Source of the DNA: an uncultured Sutterella sp.
GTDB lineage: Bacteria > Pseudomonadota > Gammaproteobacteria > Burkholderiales > Burkholderiaceae_F
Reading direction: 5' to 3'
Length of the DNA stretch: 64,000 bases
NCBI GenBank assembly: GCA_905194315.1
Contig: CAJJRX010000001.1
Location: forward strand, 62,001-126,000
Shown here: one piece after another, positions 54,102 through 63,009 of the stretch
How the letters are laid out: every line of letters begins with the position of its first letter
Position numbering within the stretch: the first letter of the stretch is position 1
Notes under the pieces: model-generated
What the model saw: the letters and a program-made list of their open reading frames with translations, nothing else
Database searches by the model: none
Told to the model about the DNA's origin: nothing
Position numbers and translations under genes: made by a program

Positions 54102-54124
54102 ACGCCCTCCTTTGGGGAGGGCGT
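54102..54124 (-). terminator. Terminator of the enoyl-CoA hydratase family gene
   Basis: The 9-bp stem ACGCCCTCC / GGAGGGCGT is followed on the minus strand by seven T. It separates that gene from the glt operon. Confidence 0.9.
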
Positions 54125-54144
54125 CAGGAAAAACAGATTTGGAT

Positions 54145-54169
54145 CGCACCAAAATAGTGCATTGCACTA
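54145..54169. promoter_or_regulatory. Enhancer-like site(s) for a sigma-54 activator, NtrC-like
   Basis: CGCACC-AAAAT-AGTGCA (54145-54161) differs from the NtrC consensus TGCACC-N5-GGTGCA at two positions. A perfect 15-nt palindrome TAGTGCATTGCACTA (54155-54169) overlaps it. The sites lie about 100-125 bp upstream of the -24 element, a normal enhancer distance. Confidence 0.55.
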
Positions 54170-54187
54170 AAAAGAGGCGGCCGGCGA

Positions 54188-54946
54188 TCAGTTACTGGTA
54201 TAAACCGGGGCGCGCTTTTCAAGAAATGCAGCGAGAGCCTCTGCTGCCTCATCCGAAGCCGCCTGCTCTTCGTACATGAGCAGGTCGCTGTTCCAGTGCT
54301 TGTCGAGTGCGGCAAGAAATTCGCGGTTCAGCAGCAGGCGGGTGGCCTGAACGGCCGCAGGCGGCAGTACCGTGAGGCGTGCCGCTTTCTCAGCGAGCAT
54401 ACCGGGGAGAGAATCACGGTCGGTTACGGCCGTGACGAGTCCGATAGAGAGCGCCTCCTGAGCATTCATCGGCTCAGAGAGCAGCAGTTTCTGAGCAAGC
54501 AGTCGCGGATTGGCGCAGCGTGAAGCCCATTCGGTAATGCCGAAACGGGGGATTTTGGCAAGCGCAGTGGAGGGAAAGGCGAATACGGCTTCAGCGGAGG
54601 CAAAGACCATGTCTGCAAACAGCAGAAGGGAAACACCTTCACCGACACAGGGACCGTACACACCGGCAATAACCGGTTTGGTGAAGTGACGCAGGGTGTC
54701 AAAGAGTTCCACAAGCGCGGATTCCAGCGCTTCAGCTTTGTCGCGCATCTCCTCCATGTCCGCACCAGCGCAGAAAACCTCCTGTTCGCTTTCAAGCATG
54801 ACGACGCGTACGGCCGGATCGGTTTGTGCCTGTACAAGCGCATCGCGCAGTGCATTGCACAGCGAGATATTCAGAGAGTTGCGCTTGGCCTCACGGTTAA
54901 ACGAGAGCCGCATAAGACCGAATTCTTTATTGACGAGTAAATCCAT
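54188..54946 (-). CDS. Enoyl-CoA hydratase/isomerase family protein
   Basis: The 252-residue crotonase-fold protein has the oxyanion-hole segment QEVFCAGADMEEM (around residue 60). The second conserved block GVYGPCVGEGVSLLLFADMV lies around residue 100 and carries the oxyanion glycine. The catalytic Glu positions of classical enoyl-CoA hydratase are not clear: residues after FPSTALAKIPRFGITEW differ from the usual pattern. So hydratase, isomerase or another crotonase reaction cannot be chosen. It is 41 bp downstream of the Pat-like gene on the same strand and probably co-transcribed with it. Confidence 0.78.
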   Translation of the reverse strand: MDLLVNKEFGLMRLSFNREAKRNSLNISLCNALRDALVQAQTDPAVRVVMLESEQEVFCAGADMEEMRDKAEALESALVELFDTLRHFTKPVIAGVYGPCVGEGVSLLLFADMVFASAEAVFAFPSTALAKIPRFGITEWASRCANPRLLAQKLLLSEPMNAQEALSIGLVTAVTDRDSLPGMLAEKAARLTVLPPAAVQATRLLLNREFLAALDKHWNSDLLMYEEQAASDEAAEALAAFLEKRAPVYTSN

Positions 54947-54987
54947 AGTATTCCTTGAGTGCAGTGACCTTGAGTCAGCCTGTCCCG

Positions 54988-57570
54988 TTAATCTGAAGTT
55001 TGCTCAGGATTATAGGAAATATTGAAACTCCAGGTTTCGGTGTCCGCGCTTTCACCGGGCTGTTTTGAAAAACCGAGATGAATCATCGTCATTCGCATGG
55101 CTTCATTGCCTTTGAGAACATACCCCACAAGGCGGAAAATACCCCGGCGGCGTGCAGTGTCGATGAGGGTGTTCATCAGCGCCCGGGCCAGTCCCCGGCG
55201 CTGCCATGCGTCTTCAACCACAATACCGAACTCGGCTTCACTGTCCTCTGCGCTCTGATGCCAGTTGGCGAACGCATGGATTTCACCGGCAGACTCAATC
55301 ACCCAGGCGGATTCCCGGATCGGATCGTGGTCATAGACCTGAGCAATGCGCTGTGGCGTCAGCTTTGCCCGGGTATGAAACCTCAGGTAGAGGCTTTTTT
55401 CGGAGAGTCTTTCGAGGAAAGCGCGAAGGGCGGCAAAGTCCCCGTCGAGCAGCGGTCGCAGCGTCACTTCAGAGGGACCGGCCATGAGCGTGGTTTCCGC
55501 CTCAAGCGGCGAGGGCGGTAGCAGCAGGTGACTGTACTGATCGTCAGCCTGTGCGGCATCCTGACACAGACTGATCAGAGAGTCGCGAACAACCCACTTC
55601 CCGTGATCGGTCACGATATGGAGCACCATTTTCTCGAGTGCCGGGATACAGGCAACAGCATCGGAAATTCTTGAGAGACTTTCGGCAAGCTGAAAGCGTC
55701 CGGCTGCTGAGACCTCTGAAGGCAGGTCAAGCTCTTTGAGTCTGTCAACAGCCTCCCTGAAGCGGAACGGAATCTGCAGCGGCAGCGTCGCGTCCGGAGC
55801 ACCACCTCCCAGTTGCAGATACGGACCGGTGAGTGCAGAACGCTCGAGGGTCACCTCAAGCGCACGGGCAGAGTGCGGAATATAGCGCTGAACATGGGCA
55901 ATAAGTTTGGGCTCGCCCAGAGAGAGTGCTGATATTCTGCGGTGTGCCTCCTGCCAGGCATGCCGGATTTCTTCCGGGTGATAGTAAACAGCCGGGGGAA
56001 TCAGGTTCTCAAAACCTTTTGCCCGCAGTTTCACCCAGAGCGGCCAGCCGAGTGTTCCGGCCTGCGTGAGAATGTCCTCTGTACTCTGACAGACCCAGAG
56101 TGGTGTGTTGGTCAGCCCCAGTTTTTCAACCAGCATTCTGCTCTGCGGCAGTTCCATAGTGAATTTGCGTTTTTCCAGAGAACTCATCACCAGCAGACGG
56201 ATATCGCGGATCGTGGCAGTGTCGCGAATACGCGGCCGGTCAAGCAGTACCTCGTGGCGCTGCGTCCGGTGACGGGTCTGCTCGACCAGGGCGGCAAACA
56301 CTTTGCAGGCGATCCCGACGGAGGTGAAAACGCTGAGCGGGGTGTTGAGTGTCTGAGAGAGCCCGCCTCGCATCGCACGGGCATTTCTGTCGCTGAGCCA
56401 AACGCTCAGAATCGGTTTCTGTGAACCGGTTGTGTTTTTAATGAGCTGACCGAGCGCGAGCGGTGCACTCTCCCCGCCCGTGGGCGGTACGATCAGCAGG
56501 AGGGCGTCCGTACTGTCATCCTCAAGGAGCACCGGTAACGCTTTAAGCGCCTGCTCGAGAGATCCGGGGAGCACCAGAGGATTTTCAATCGCCTCTGTGA
56601 TGCCGCTCTGGCGAAGCTTTTCCAGTGTCTGAGCGGAGAGCCTTGAGAGTGCGGCGCCCTGTCCGGAAAACTGACTCACCGCCCACTCCCCGATGCTCTC
56701 GCCGAGAGTGGCAACGCACAGCCGGTTGCCGCGGGGCAGCCGGTTGGTCGCCAGTGTGCTGGTGACGGCCACAAACTCTTCCAGAGTGCCGGTGAGCCAT
56801 ACCTGTGCCTGTCTGAGAATGGATTCCAGAAGCGGATGTTCCCTCAGAGAGAGGTACGTTGAGAAAACCACGACCCGTTTGTGTCTGGAGGCCTGCTTCA
56901 GGGCGGAGAACAGACGGCGCGGATCCCTGATGCGACACAGTTCGACGGCAATTACGCGGGTGTTTTTATCCGCAGCAAAATGCTCGATCAGTTCCGCCTG
57001 CGAGAGGTCGCACTCCGCCCCGGTGCTGATCACGGCCGAAAAGCCGAGCTCCGTGCCACGGGTATCGTCGAGCATGACACTGGCGATAGCGCGCGTCTGT
57101 GTAATAAGGGCGATGTTGCCGGGTTTGGGAAGCTCCTCCCAGACGCTCAGATTCAGTTTCTGACCGGGCAGCATAATGCCTGCGGCACCCGGACCGATAA
57201 TGCGTCCGCCGGTGCGGGCCTTCCAGTCCCTGAGCCGTTTTTCTGCCGTCTGACTCTGCCAGCCGGCAGAGGCGGGAGAGTGAAGAATCATCAGCGAGCA
57301 GGAGAGTCCGGAGACATGTTCGATGGTACCGGCTGCCTTTTCCGGACCGATGCAGATCTGAACCGCATCGACCGGTTCTCTGAGCTGGCGGATGTCTTTA
57401 ACACAGCTGTAGCCGTCAAGCGTTTCATATTTCGGATTGACAGGAATCAGAGTGCTGAGACCTCCGGAGCGGCGTGTTGCACCCCAGACAGAATATCCCG
57501 GGCCGGCGGGTCTGGAACTTGCGCCGACAATGACGGTAGAGACAGGGGAGAGCAACTTCTGTAAGGTCAT
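54988..57570 (-). CDS. Pat-like GNAT acetyltransferase with acyl-CoA synthetase-like domain
   Basis: The 860-residue protein has an N-terminal CoA-binding Rossmann domain (VSTVIVGASSRPAGPGYSVW, IPVNPKYETLDGYSC). A succinyl-CoA-ligase-like and ATP-grasp-like middle follows (residues about 150-680). A C-terminal GNAT domain reads FGIVVEDAWQRRGLARALM, with acetyl-CoA-binding RRGLAR. This is the layout of protein lysine acetyltransferase Pat/YfiQ. The ATP-grasp part lacks the usual HKSDxGGV motif, as Pat proteins are catalytically dead there. The start is uncertain: ATG 57570 has no Shine-Dalgarno, and a GTG at 57603 is possible. It is divergent from mtnA. Confidence 0.8.
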   Translation of the reverse strand: MTLQKLLSPVSTVIVGASSRPAGPGYSVWGATRRSGGLSTLIPVNPKYETLDGYSCVKDIRQLREPVDAVQICIGPEKAAGTIEHVSGLSCSLMILHSPASAGWQSQTAEKRLRDWKARTGGRIIGPGAAGIMLPGQKLNLSVWEELPKPGNIALITQTRAIASVMLDDTRGTELGFSAVISTGAECDLSQAELIEHFAADKNTRVIAVELCRIRDPRRLFSALKQASRHKRVVVFSTYLSLREHPLLESILRQAQVWLTGTLEEFVAVTSTLATNRLPRGNRLCVATLGESIGEWAVSQFSGQGAALSRLSAQTLEKLRQSGITEAIENPLVLPGSLEQALKALPVLLEDDSTDALLLIVPPTGGESAPLALGQLIKNTTGSQKPILSVWLSDRNARAMRGGLSQTLNTPLSVFTSVGIACKVFAALVEQTRHRTQRHEVLLDRPRIRDTATIRDIRLLVMSSLEKRKFTMELPQSRMLVEKLGLTNTPLWVCQSTEDILTQAGTLGWPLWVKLRAKGFENLIPPAVYYHPEEIRHAWQEAHRRISALSLGEPKLIAHVQRYIPHSARALEVTLERSALTGPYLQLGGGAPDATLPLQIPFRFREAVDRLKELDLPSEVSAAGRFQLAESLSRISDAVACIPALEKMVLHIVTDHGKWVVRDSLISLCQDAAQADDQYSHLLLPPSPLEAETTLMAGPSEVTLRPLLDGDFAALRAFLERLSEKSLYLRFHTRAKLTPQRIAQVYDHDPIRESAWVIESAGEIHAFANWHQSAEDSEAEFGIVVEDAWQRRGLARALMNTLIDTARRRGIFRLVGYVLKGNEAMRMTMIHLGFSKQPGESADTETWSFNISYNPEQTSD

Positions 57571-57607
57571 ATCAGTGAGCAGCCGGAAATGTGTTAAGCA
57601 CACTTAG

Positions 57608-57651
57608 AGTGTACTGTGTTTCGGCCCGACAGGAACGTTTCCGAGTACACT
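57608..57651. repeat. Inverted repeat pair in the pat-mtnA divergent region
   Basis: AGTGTACT (57608-57615) and its exact complement AGTACACT (57644-57651) lie 36 bp apart, centre to centre. They sit between the two divergent genes and might be operator half-sites. TGTGTC/GACACA forms another hairpin nearby. Confidence 0.4.
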
Positions 57652-57747
57652 AACTGTGTCAGGGCGTGAACAGACACACCGCCGGCGGTCTCTGCACCGG
57701 TTCGGATGCCGCTGAGAATCAATCAGATTGAACGTTGGAGTTTTTAC

Positions 57748-58833
57748 ATGAAGGTTGGCAGTCAGGTTTATCGTTGTATCCGTTCTATCCGTGACGGCAG
57801 CGCCGTGGAGATTATTGACCAGACACTGCTGCCGTACCGGTTTGAGACGCGTGTGCTCAGTGACTGGCGCGACTGTGTGGAGGCGATCCGCTCAATGCGG
57901 GTTCGCGGAGCTCCGCTGATCGGGGTGACCGGGATCTGGGCTGTGGCGCTGGCTGTACAGGAGAATCCTGAAAACGAGGCGCTGATGAAGGCTGCGGATG
58001 TGATTGCCAAAGCGCGTCCGACTGCGGTGAATCTCTCCTGGGGCGTGAAGAAAATGCTCAGAGCTCTGATGCCGCGTGATCCCCAGCAGCGCCGTGAGAC
58101 GGCCATCCGCCTTGCTGAAACCCTCACTCAGGAGGATGTCAACACGTGCCGCCGTATCGGCGAAGAGGGTGCGAAGCTGATTGCGGAAAAGTACAAGGCA
58201 CTGCGCCGGCCGGTGAATATTCTCACGCACTGTAACGCCGGGTGGCTTGCCACTGTTGATTACGGAACAGCACTCTCGCCGGTGTATATCGCTTTTGAGC
58301 AGGGTGTGCCGCTCAAGGTCTGGGTGGAGGAAACCCGTCCCCGCAATCAGGGGCTGCTCACCCAGTGGGAGCTCAAACAGCAGGGTATCCCCAACACGCT
58401 GATTGTCGATAATGCCGGCGGGCAGCTTATGCAGCAGGGTGACGTTGACATGGTTATCGTGGGGGCGGACCGTATCACCCGCCGCGGCGACGTGGCAAAC
58501 AAAGTGGGAACGTATCTCAAAGCGCTTGCCGCCAAAGATAATGACATCCCGTTTTATGTGGCGGCGCCCGAGTCCACGATCGACTGGACGATTACCGACG
58601 GAAAGCGTGAAATAGAAATCGAGGACCGTTCACCTGACGAGGTGCTCAGTATTCACGGATTTGATGATCAGGGCCATTTGAGTGCCGTGCATATTGCACC
58701 GCCTGAGACCCCGGTTTCGAATCCGGCATTTGATGTGACCCACAACCGCTTTGTGACCGGTATCATCACGGAAAACGGGGTTTTCACGCCGGTGGAACTT
58801 TCCGAACGTGCACCGGCCCCCGATAAGGTATAG
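57748..58833 (+). CDS. mtnA: S-methyl-5-thioribose-1-phosphate isomerase (MtnA)
   Basis: MtnA isomerises methylthioribose-1-phosphate, or 5-deoxyribose-1-phosphate in the DHAP shunt, to the ribulose form. The 361-residue protein has the eIF2B-like fold. It carries the catalytic Cys in THCNAGWLATVDYGTA and the catalytic Asp in VIVGADRITRRGDVANK. The RVRGAPLIGVTG-like block (MRVRGAPLIGVTGIW) is also present. The ATG at 57748 has GGAG 9 nt upstream. A FucA-type aldolase gene starts 4 bp after the stop. The other classical methionine-salvage genes (mtnB, mtnC, mtnD) are not adjacent. Confidence 0.9.
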   Translation: MKVGSQVYRCIRSIRDGSAVEIIDQTLLPYRFETRVLSDWRDCVEAIRSMRVRGAPLIGVTGIWAVALAVQENPENEALMKAADVIAKARPTAVNLSWGVKKMLRALMPRDPQQRRETAIRLAETLTQEDVNTCRRIGEEGAKLIAEKYKALRRPVNILTHCNAGWLATVDYGTALSPVYIAFEQGVPLKVWVEETRPRNQGLLTQWELKQQGIPNTLIVDNAGGQLMQQGDVDMVIVGADRITRRGDVANKVGTYLKALAAKDNDIPFYVAAPESTIDWTITDGKREIEIEDRSPDEVLSIHGFDDQGHLSAVHIAPPETPVSNPAFDVTHNRFVTGIITENGVFTPVELSERAPAPDKV

Positions 58834-58837
58834 CCGT

Positions 58838-59521
58838 ATGGACGAACAGTACAATCAGGCAGCTGCCGAAGTTATTGATGCCGCTCGTGCTCTTTCCCGC
58901 AAAGGGCTTAATGTCAACAAGTCCGGGAACGTGTCCTGCCGGTTCAGCCTGGACGGCCGGGACGGCATGCTGATCACGCCGACAGGCCTCGCGTACGATC
59001 TGCTCACCCCTGCGGATATTCCGTGGATGCCGCTTGCCGAGGGGGCGGGACCCGGAGATGCGATCGGGCAGATGCAGCCGTCCTCGGAGTGGCTCATGCA
59101 CCTGGAGGTGTATCGCCGTAGACCGGATGTGCAGGCGGTGGTTCACACACACTCCACTTATGCTACGGCGCTGGCCTGTCAGAATCTGCCCATTCCGCCG
59201 TTTCACTACATGGTGGCCGTCAGCGGCGCGAGCAGCATCGGGGTGGTGCCTTATGCCACCTTCGGTTCGACGGAGCTGGCCCGAAAGGCTGCAGAAGCTC
59301 TGTGCAGCGCCAGTGCCTGCCTGCTTGAACATCACGGTGTGCTTGTCGCCGGGAGCTCACTCGAGCATGCACTCACGCTTGCAAGTGAAGTGGAAAATCT
59401 TGCCCATCAGTATGTTATTGTTCGCTCTCTGGGTGAGGTACGCCTCATTGAAGAGGCGGAAATGCAAAAAATTATCGAAAAGTTTGTGACCTACGGTCAG
59501 CCCCGCCGTCGCGGGAAGTGA
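58838..59521 (+). CDS. Class II aldolase, FucA type (probable DHAP-shunt Ald2)
   Basis: The 227-residue protein aligns with L-fuculose-1-phosphate aldolase. It shows GNVSCR, GMLITPTGLAYDLL, the catalytic Glu in PSSEWLMHLEVY, zinc ligands in VVHTHSTYATA, PFHYMVAVSGASSIG, and the third zinc His in LLEHHGVLVAG. MtnB dehydratase is a related alternative. The direct pairing with mtnA (4-bp gap) fits the DHAP shunt, where this aldolase cleaves 5-methylthioribulose- or 5-deoxyribulose-1-phosphate to DHAP and an aldehyde. The start is the ATG at 58838; an upstream ATG at 58808 lies inside mtnA. Confidence 0.85.
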   Translation: MDEQYNQAAAEVIDAARALSRKGLNVNKSGNVSCRFSLDGRDGMLITPTGLAYDLLTPADIPWMPLAEGAGPGDAIGQMQPSSEWLMHLEVYRRRPDVQAVVHTHSTYATALACQNLPIPPFHYMVAVSGASSIGVVPYATFGSTELARKAAEALCSASACLLEHHGVLVAGSSLEHALTLASEVENLAHQYVIVRSLGEVRLIEEAEMQKIIEKFVTYGQPRRRGK

Positions 59522-59529
59522 GGAATGCA

Positions 59530-59784
59530 ATGGATAAGGCAAAACGGCCTGAACGCTGGCTGCGTGTGGACGGATCGACCGTTTCGTGTACTGAGAGCAT
59601 CAAGGTGCTGAATGAAAACTGGGATGAGGCGCGGTCGATGCTTCAGGATATGTTCGAGGACGCGGTGCTGCTCGGCTGCGGGAAGGTTGACTATCGGGAG
59701 GCGCTGCATGCGCTTGTGGACTCTCTCGAGTGTGATTATGAGGAACTGCATGCGCCGGTGGAGAGCCTGAAAAAGGAAAAATAA
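59530..59784 (+). CDS. Small uncharacterised protein
   Basis: The 84-residue acidic protein starts MDKAKRPERWLRVDGSTVSC, with AGGA 8 nt before the ATG. It has two Cys (SCTES and SLECDYEEL) and a Glu/Asp-rich C-terminal helix (EELHAPVESLKKEK). I do not recognise a family. It begins 8 bp after the aldolase and lies before a strong terminator, so it is the third gene of the mtnA operon. A role in the pathway or simply a conserved Burkholderiales small protein are both possible. Confidence 0.7.
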   Translation: MDKAKRPERWLRVDGSTVSCTESIKVLNENWDEARSMLQDMFEDAVLLGCGKVDYREALHALVDSLECDYEELHAPVESLKKEK

Positions 59785-59820
59785 GCCTCTGGGCGGCGGA
59801 CGCCGACCTCAGATGACAAA

Positions 59821-59852
59821 GGCCCGGGTGAACTCACCCGGGCCCTTTTTTT
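59821..59852. terminator. Bidirectional terminator between the mtnA operon and aspS
   Basis: A 10-bp GC-rich stem GGCCCGGGTG / CACCCGGGCC with a 4-nt loop is followed by a T-run. Confidence 0.92.
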
Positions 59853-59871
59853 CAGCCGTTAACCGTAGAAA

Positions 59872-61683
59872 TTACTGACCGGCGATATCGTGGTCTTTCT
59901 TCGGTTCGTTGCGCAGACGGATGTGCAGTTCGCGCAGCTGCTTTTCGTCGACCGTGGACGGCGCCTGCGTGAGCAGACACTGGGCACGCTGGGTCTTCGG
60001 GAATGCAATTACGTCGCGGATGGACTCCGCTTCGCACATCATGGTCACAATGCGGTCGAGACCGAAGGCGAGACCACCGTGAGGAGGCGCACCGAACTTG
60101 AGCGCATCGAGCAGGAAGCCGAATTTCTGACGGGCTTCTTCGGGACCGATCTTGAGCGCTTCGAAGACTTTTTCCTGGACTTCTTCGCGGTGGATACGGA
60201 TGGAGCCGCCACCGATTTCCCAGCCGTTGAGCACCATGTCATAGGCCTTGGCATAGGCGTGTTCAGGATCGCTCAGCAGACGGTCTTCATGGCCGTCAAG
60301 CGGGCTCGTGAACGGGTGATGGCAGGAAACCCAGCGCTGGTCTTCTTCCGAGTATTCGAACATCGGGAAGTTGATAACCCACAGAGGCTGCCAGCCGGGG
60401 GTGAACAGACCGGTCTTCTTGCCGAATTCGGAGTGACCGATCTTCAGGCGCAGCGCACCGAGGCTGTCCCAGACAATCTTGGCCTTGTCGGCGCCGAAGA
60501 AGATCACGTCACCGTTCTTGGCACCGGTGCGTTCCATAATGCCGTTGAGTTCAGCATCGGAGAGGTTCTTCACGATCGGGCTCTGCAGACCTTCACGGCC
60601 TTTTTCGAGCTCGTTGATCTTGATGTAGGCCAGCCCCTTGGCCCCGTAAATCTTGACGAATTCGGTGTAGGTGTCGATTTCCGAGCGCGGCATGGCGGCA
60701 GCACCGGGCACACGCAGGGCGACAACCTTGCCGTTGTGCAGGGACTTCACGCCGGAGAAAACCTTGAATTCGGAGTCGGCAACCAGATCCGTAACTTCAA
60801 CCAGCTTCAGGTTGACACGAAGGTCAGGCTTGTCAGAGCCGTAGTTGGCCATGGCGTCATCGTAGAGCATGACCGGGAACGGATCCTTGAGGCTGACATC
60901 GAGCACTTCCTTGAACACGGAACGGATCAGGTTTTCCATCAGGTTGCGGATTTCGTCCATATTGAGGAAGGACGTTTCAATATCGACCTGGGTGAATTCA
61001 GGCTGACGGTCGGCACGGAGGTCTTCGTCACGGAAGCACTTCACGATCTGATAGTAGCGGTCGAAGCCGGCAACCATCAGAAGCTGTTTGAAGAGCTGCG
61101 GAGACTGCGGCAGAGCGTAGAAGCAGCCGTCCTGAACACGAGAGGGCACCAGATAGTCTCGGGCGCCTTCAGGCGTGGAGCGGGTCAGCATCGGAGTTTC
61201 GATGTCGATGAAGCCGTTCTGATCCAGGAACTTGCGGAAAGCCATCGCGGCACGATAGCGGGTGCGAAGGTTCTTCTGCATCTGAGGACGACGAAGGTCA
61301 AGGACACGGTACGTCAGACGGGTCGTTTCAGAGAGGTTCTCATCATCAAGATGGAACGGAGGGGTGGCAGAAGGATTGAGGATCTTTAATTCCTGGCAGA
61401 GAACTTCAACGCCGCCGGAGATCAGAGAGGGGTTCTTTGTGCCGTCAGGACGTGCACGAACCAGCCCTTTGACTTCCAGACAGAATTCATTACGGCACTT
61501 GTCTGCAGTTTCAAAAACTTCAGGACGATCAGGGTCGCAGACCACCTGCACCAGACCTTCACGATCCCGAAGGTCAATGAAGATAACACCACCATGGTCA
61601 CGACGGCGATGAGCCCAGCCGTACAGCGTTACAGTTTGGCCGATGAGTTTTTCATCAACCAAGCCAGAATAAACGGTTCTCAT
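59872..61683 (-). CDS. aspS: Aspartyl-tRNA synthetase, probably non-discriminating
   Basis: AspS charges tRNA-Asp and perhaps tRNA-Asn. The 603-residue protein has the OB anticodon-binding domain ([20 protein letters not shown]) and class II motifs: motif 2 [16 protein letters not shown] and motif 3 [13 protein letters not shown]. The GAD insertion domain lies in between. The His in RRDHGG matches the non-discriminating P. aeruginosa enzyme (discriminating ones have Leu there). The ATG at 61683 has GGAG 7 nt upstream; a 30-residue open extension is not family-like. The leader contains a long A/T run. Confidence 0.95.
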   Translation of the reverse strand: MRTVYSGLVDEKLIGQTVTLYGWAHRRRDHGGVIFIDLRDREGLVQVVCDPDRPEVFETADKCRNEFCLEVKGLVRARPDGTKNPSLISGGVEVLCQELKILNPSATPPFHLDDENLSETTRLTYRVLDLRRPQMQKNLRTRYRAAMAFRKFLDQNGFIDIETPMLTRSTPEGARDYLVPSRVQDGCFYALPQSPQLFKQLLMVAGFDRYYQIVKCFRDEDLRADRQPEFTQVDIETSFLNMDEIRNLMENLIRSVFKEVLDVSLKDPFPVMLYDDAMANYGSDKPDLRVNLKLVEVTDLVADSEFKVFSGVKSLHNGKVVALRVPGAAAMPRSEIDTYTEFVKIYGAKGLAYIKINELEKGREGLQSPIVKNLSDAELNGIMERTGAKNGDVIFFGADKAKIVWDSLGALRLKIGHSEFGKKTGLFTPGWQPLWVINFPMFEYSEEDQRWVSCHHPFTSPLDGHEDRLLSDPEHAYAKAYDMVLNGWEIGGGSIRIHREEVQEKVFEALKIGPEEARQKFGFLLDALKFGAPPHGGLAFGLDRIVTMMCEAESIRDVIAFPKTQRAQCLLTQAPSTVDEKQLRELHIRLRNEPKKDHDIAGQ

Positions 61684-61873
61684 AAAAGCTCCGATAAAAG
61701 CGTCGGCAGCCCACTGGCAGCCGACTTTGAGGAGAGTCGAAAAAAAAAGAAACGTTGAGCAGTATAAAACCACACAACAGGTAATCAGTCACACAGCTCG
61801 TTGTAAAAGCGCCAGAGCCGTGAAGTCCTATTAAGTTTACCCCTATCGCAAACACTTTTGCGACAAAAGCCCA

Positions 61874-62521
61874 TTAGGACTTGTTCGCACTTTTGCCGCT
61901 CTCGGGCTCCTTCGTTTGAGTTAAATCAACTTGTGGAGACATCACACCGAGTGAGAGATGGAATTTGAAGGCCTGATCGACGGAAATCTCCGTTTTTCTG
62001 ATCGCTTTCTGCGAAATCATAATGACGTAACCCGAGGTCGGATTCGGTGCCGTGGGCACGTAAACCGTCACAAGATCATCGGCCTCAACGGTATCCTTGA
62101 TGAGCTGGCTCGGTGTGGAAACGATAAAGCCGAGCGTCCACTGGTTCTTCTGCGGGAATTCCACAAGCACCACCTCTTTAAAGCTGTCCGTGTTGTCAGA
62201 GAGGATGGTGCTGGCAATTTGTTTGACACCGGAGTAGATCGGGCGGACAAGCGGAATTCTGTTGAGCAGTGCCTCCCAGAGGCGCAGTACAGCCTGACCG
62301 ATGTAGTTGGCGACCAGCACCCCGGTGCCCAGAATAACAACCAGAGCGATAACAAGACCGAATCCGGGAATGGAGACGCCGAAAAGGGCGTCAGGACGGT
62401 AGGCCGGCGGCAGCAGATTAACGATCACATCGCTCCAGCGGATAACCGATTCAAGCACCCAGACAGTGATAGCAAGGGGCAACCAGAGAAGCAGGCCGGC
62501 AGTGAGATATTTTTTGAGCAT
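61874..62521 (-). CDS. DUF502 inner-membrane protein
   Basis: The 215-residue protein has two N-terminal transmembrane helices (KYLTAGLLLWLPLAITVWVL and a second at about residues 55-80). A hydrophilic domain then carries IPLVRPIYSGVKQIASTILS and GYVIMISQKAIRKTEISVDQ, all typical of DUF502. Function is unknown. The fmdB-DUF502-aspS order is common in Burkholderiales. Its start lies just after a terminator-like hairpin, so it may depend on read-through from fmdB or on its own promoter. Confidence 0.85.
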   Translation of the reverse strand: MLKKYLTAGLLLWLPLAITVWVLESVIRWSDVIVNLLPPAYRPDALFGVSIPGFGLVIALVVILGTGVLVANYIGQAVLRLWEALLNRIPLVRPIYSGVKQIASTILSDNTDSFKEVVLVEFPQKNQWTLGFIVSTPSQLIKDTVEADDLVTVYVPTAPNPTSGYVIMISQKAIRKTEISVDQAFKFHLSLGVMSPQVDLTQTKEPESGKSANKS

Positions 62522-62534
62522 GATTGGCAGCCAT

Positions 62535-62569
62535 AAAAAAGGAGGAAAGAGTCTCGGACTCCTTCCTCC
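62535..62569 (-). terminator. Hairpin/terminator between fmdB and DUF502
   Basis: GGAGGAA-GAGTC / GACTC-TTCCTCC (62541-62569) is followed on the minus strand by six T. It probably gives partial termination, since DUF502 starts about 14 bp later. Confidence 0.75.
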
Positions 62570-62586
62570 GGAAACCGGTGAAGAGG

Positions 62587-62811
62587 TTACTTCTTCGACT
62601 TGGCGTGTGAGGCCGGCAGAGCTTTATGTCCACCGTTAAAGTCAGTGGCGGCCCAGCCGGAACCCTTCAGTTCAAACCCGGGGGCAGAAAGTTCCTTGAC
62701 AAGAGTATCTTTACCACATTCAGGACACTGCGTGAGGGGTTTGTCGCTCATCTTCTGCAGATAGTCGTGTTCGAAGCCACAGTTGGTGCATTTATAAGCG
62801 TAAATAGGCAT
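62587..62811 (-). CDS. FmdB-family zinc ribbon protein
   Basis: The 74-residue protein has two CxxC pairs (CTNCGFEHDYLQ and CPECGKDTL) that form a zinc ribbon, matching the FmdB/putative regulatory family. The start is the ATG at 62811 (MPIYAYKC), the family form; a 43-residue open extension to 62940 is not coding-like. Members are small and of uncertain role. It precedes DUF502 and aspS. Confidence 0.88.
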   Translation of the reverse strand: MPIYAYKCTNCGFEHDYLQKMSDKPLTQCPECGKDTLVKELSAPGFELKGSGWAATDFNGGHKALPASHAKSKK

Positions 62812-63009
62812 GATAAAAACGGTTCTGAAAAACCGGTCATTCAGAAAAGAAAAACACTGGCGGGAAGAGGAGGTGTATGCCGGGCGCTCTGCACAGAGCA
62901 CCGGGCGGAGGCGATCAGATCGAGCCTGCTTTCCGACCATATTGAAATTAGAAGAGGGAAGTTTAGCAGAATTCCGGATGGCAACAGAGGGATTGCCGGG
63001 GAATTTGAG

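Noticed and set aside
59890..61389. 499-codon open frame antisense to aspS
   Set aside because: Same reason; aspS has all class II motifs.
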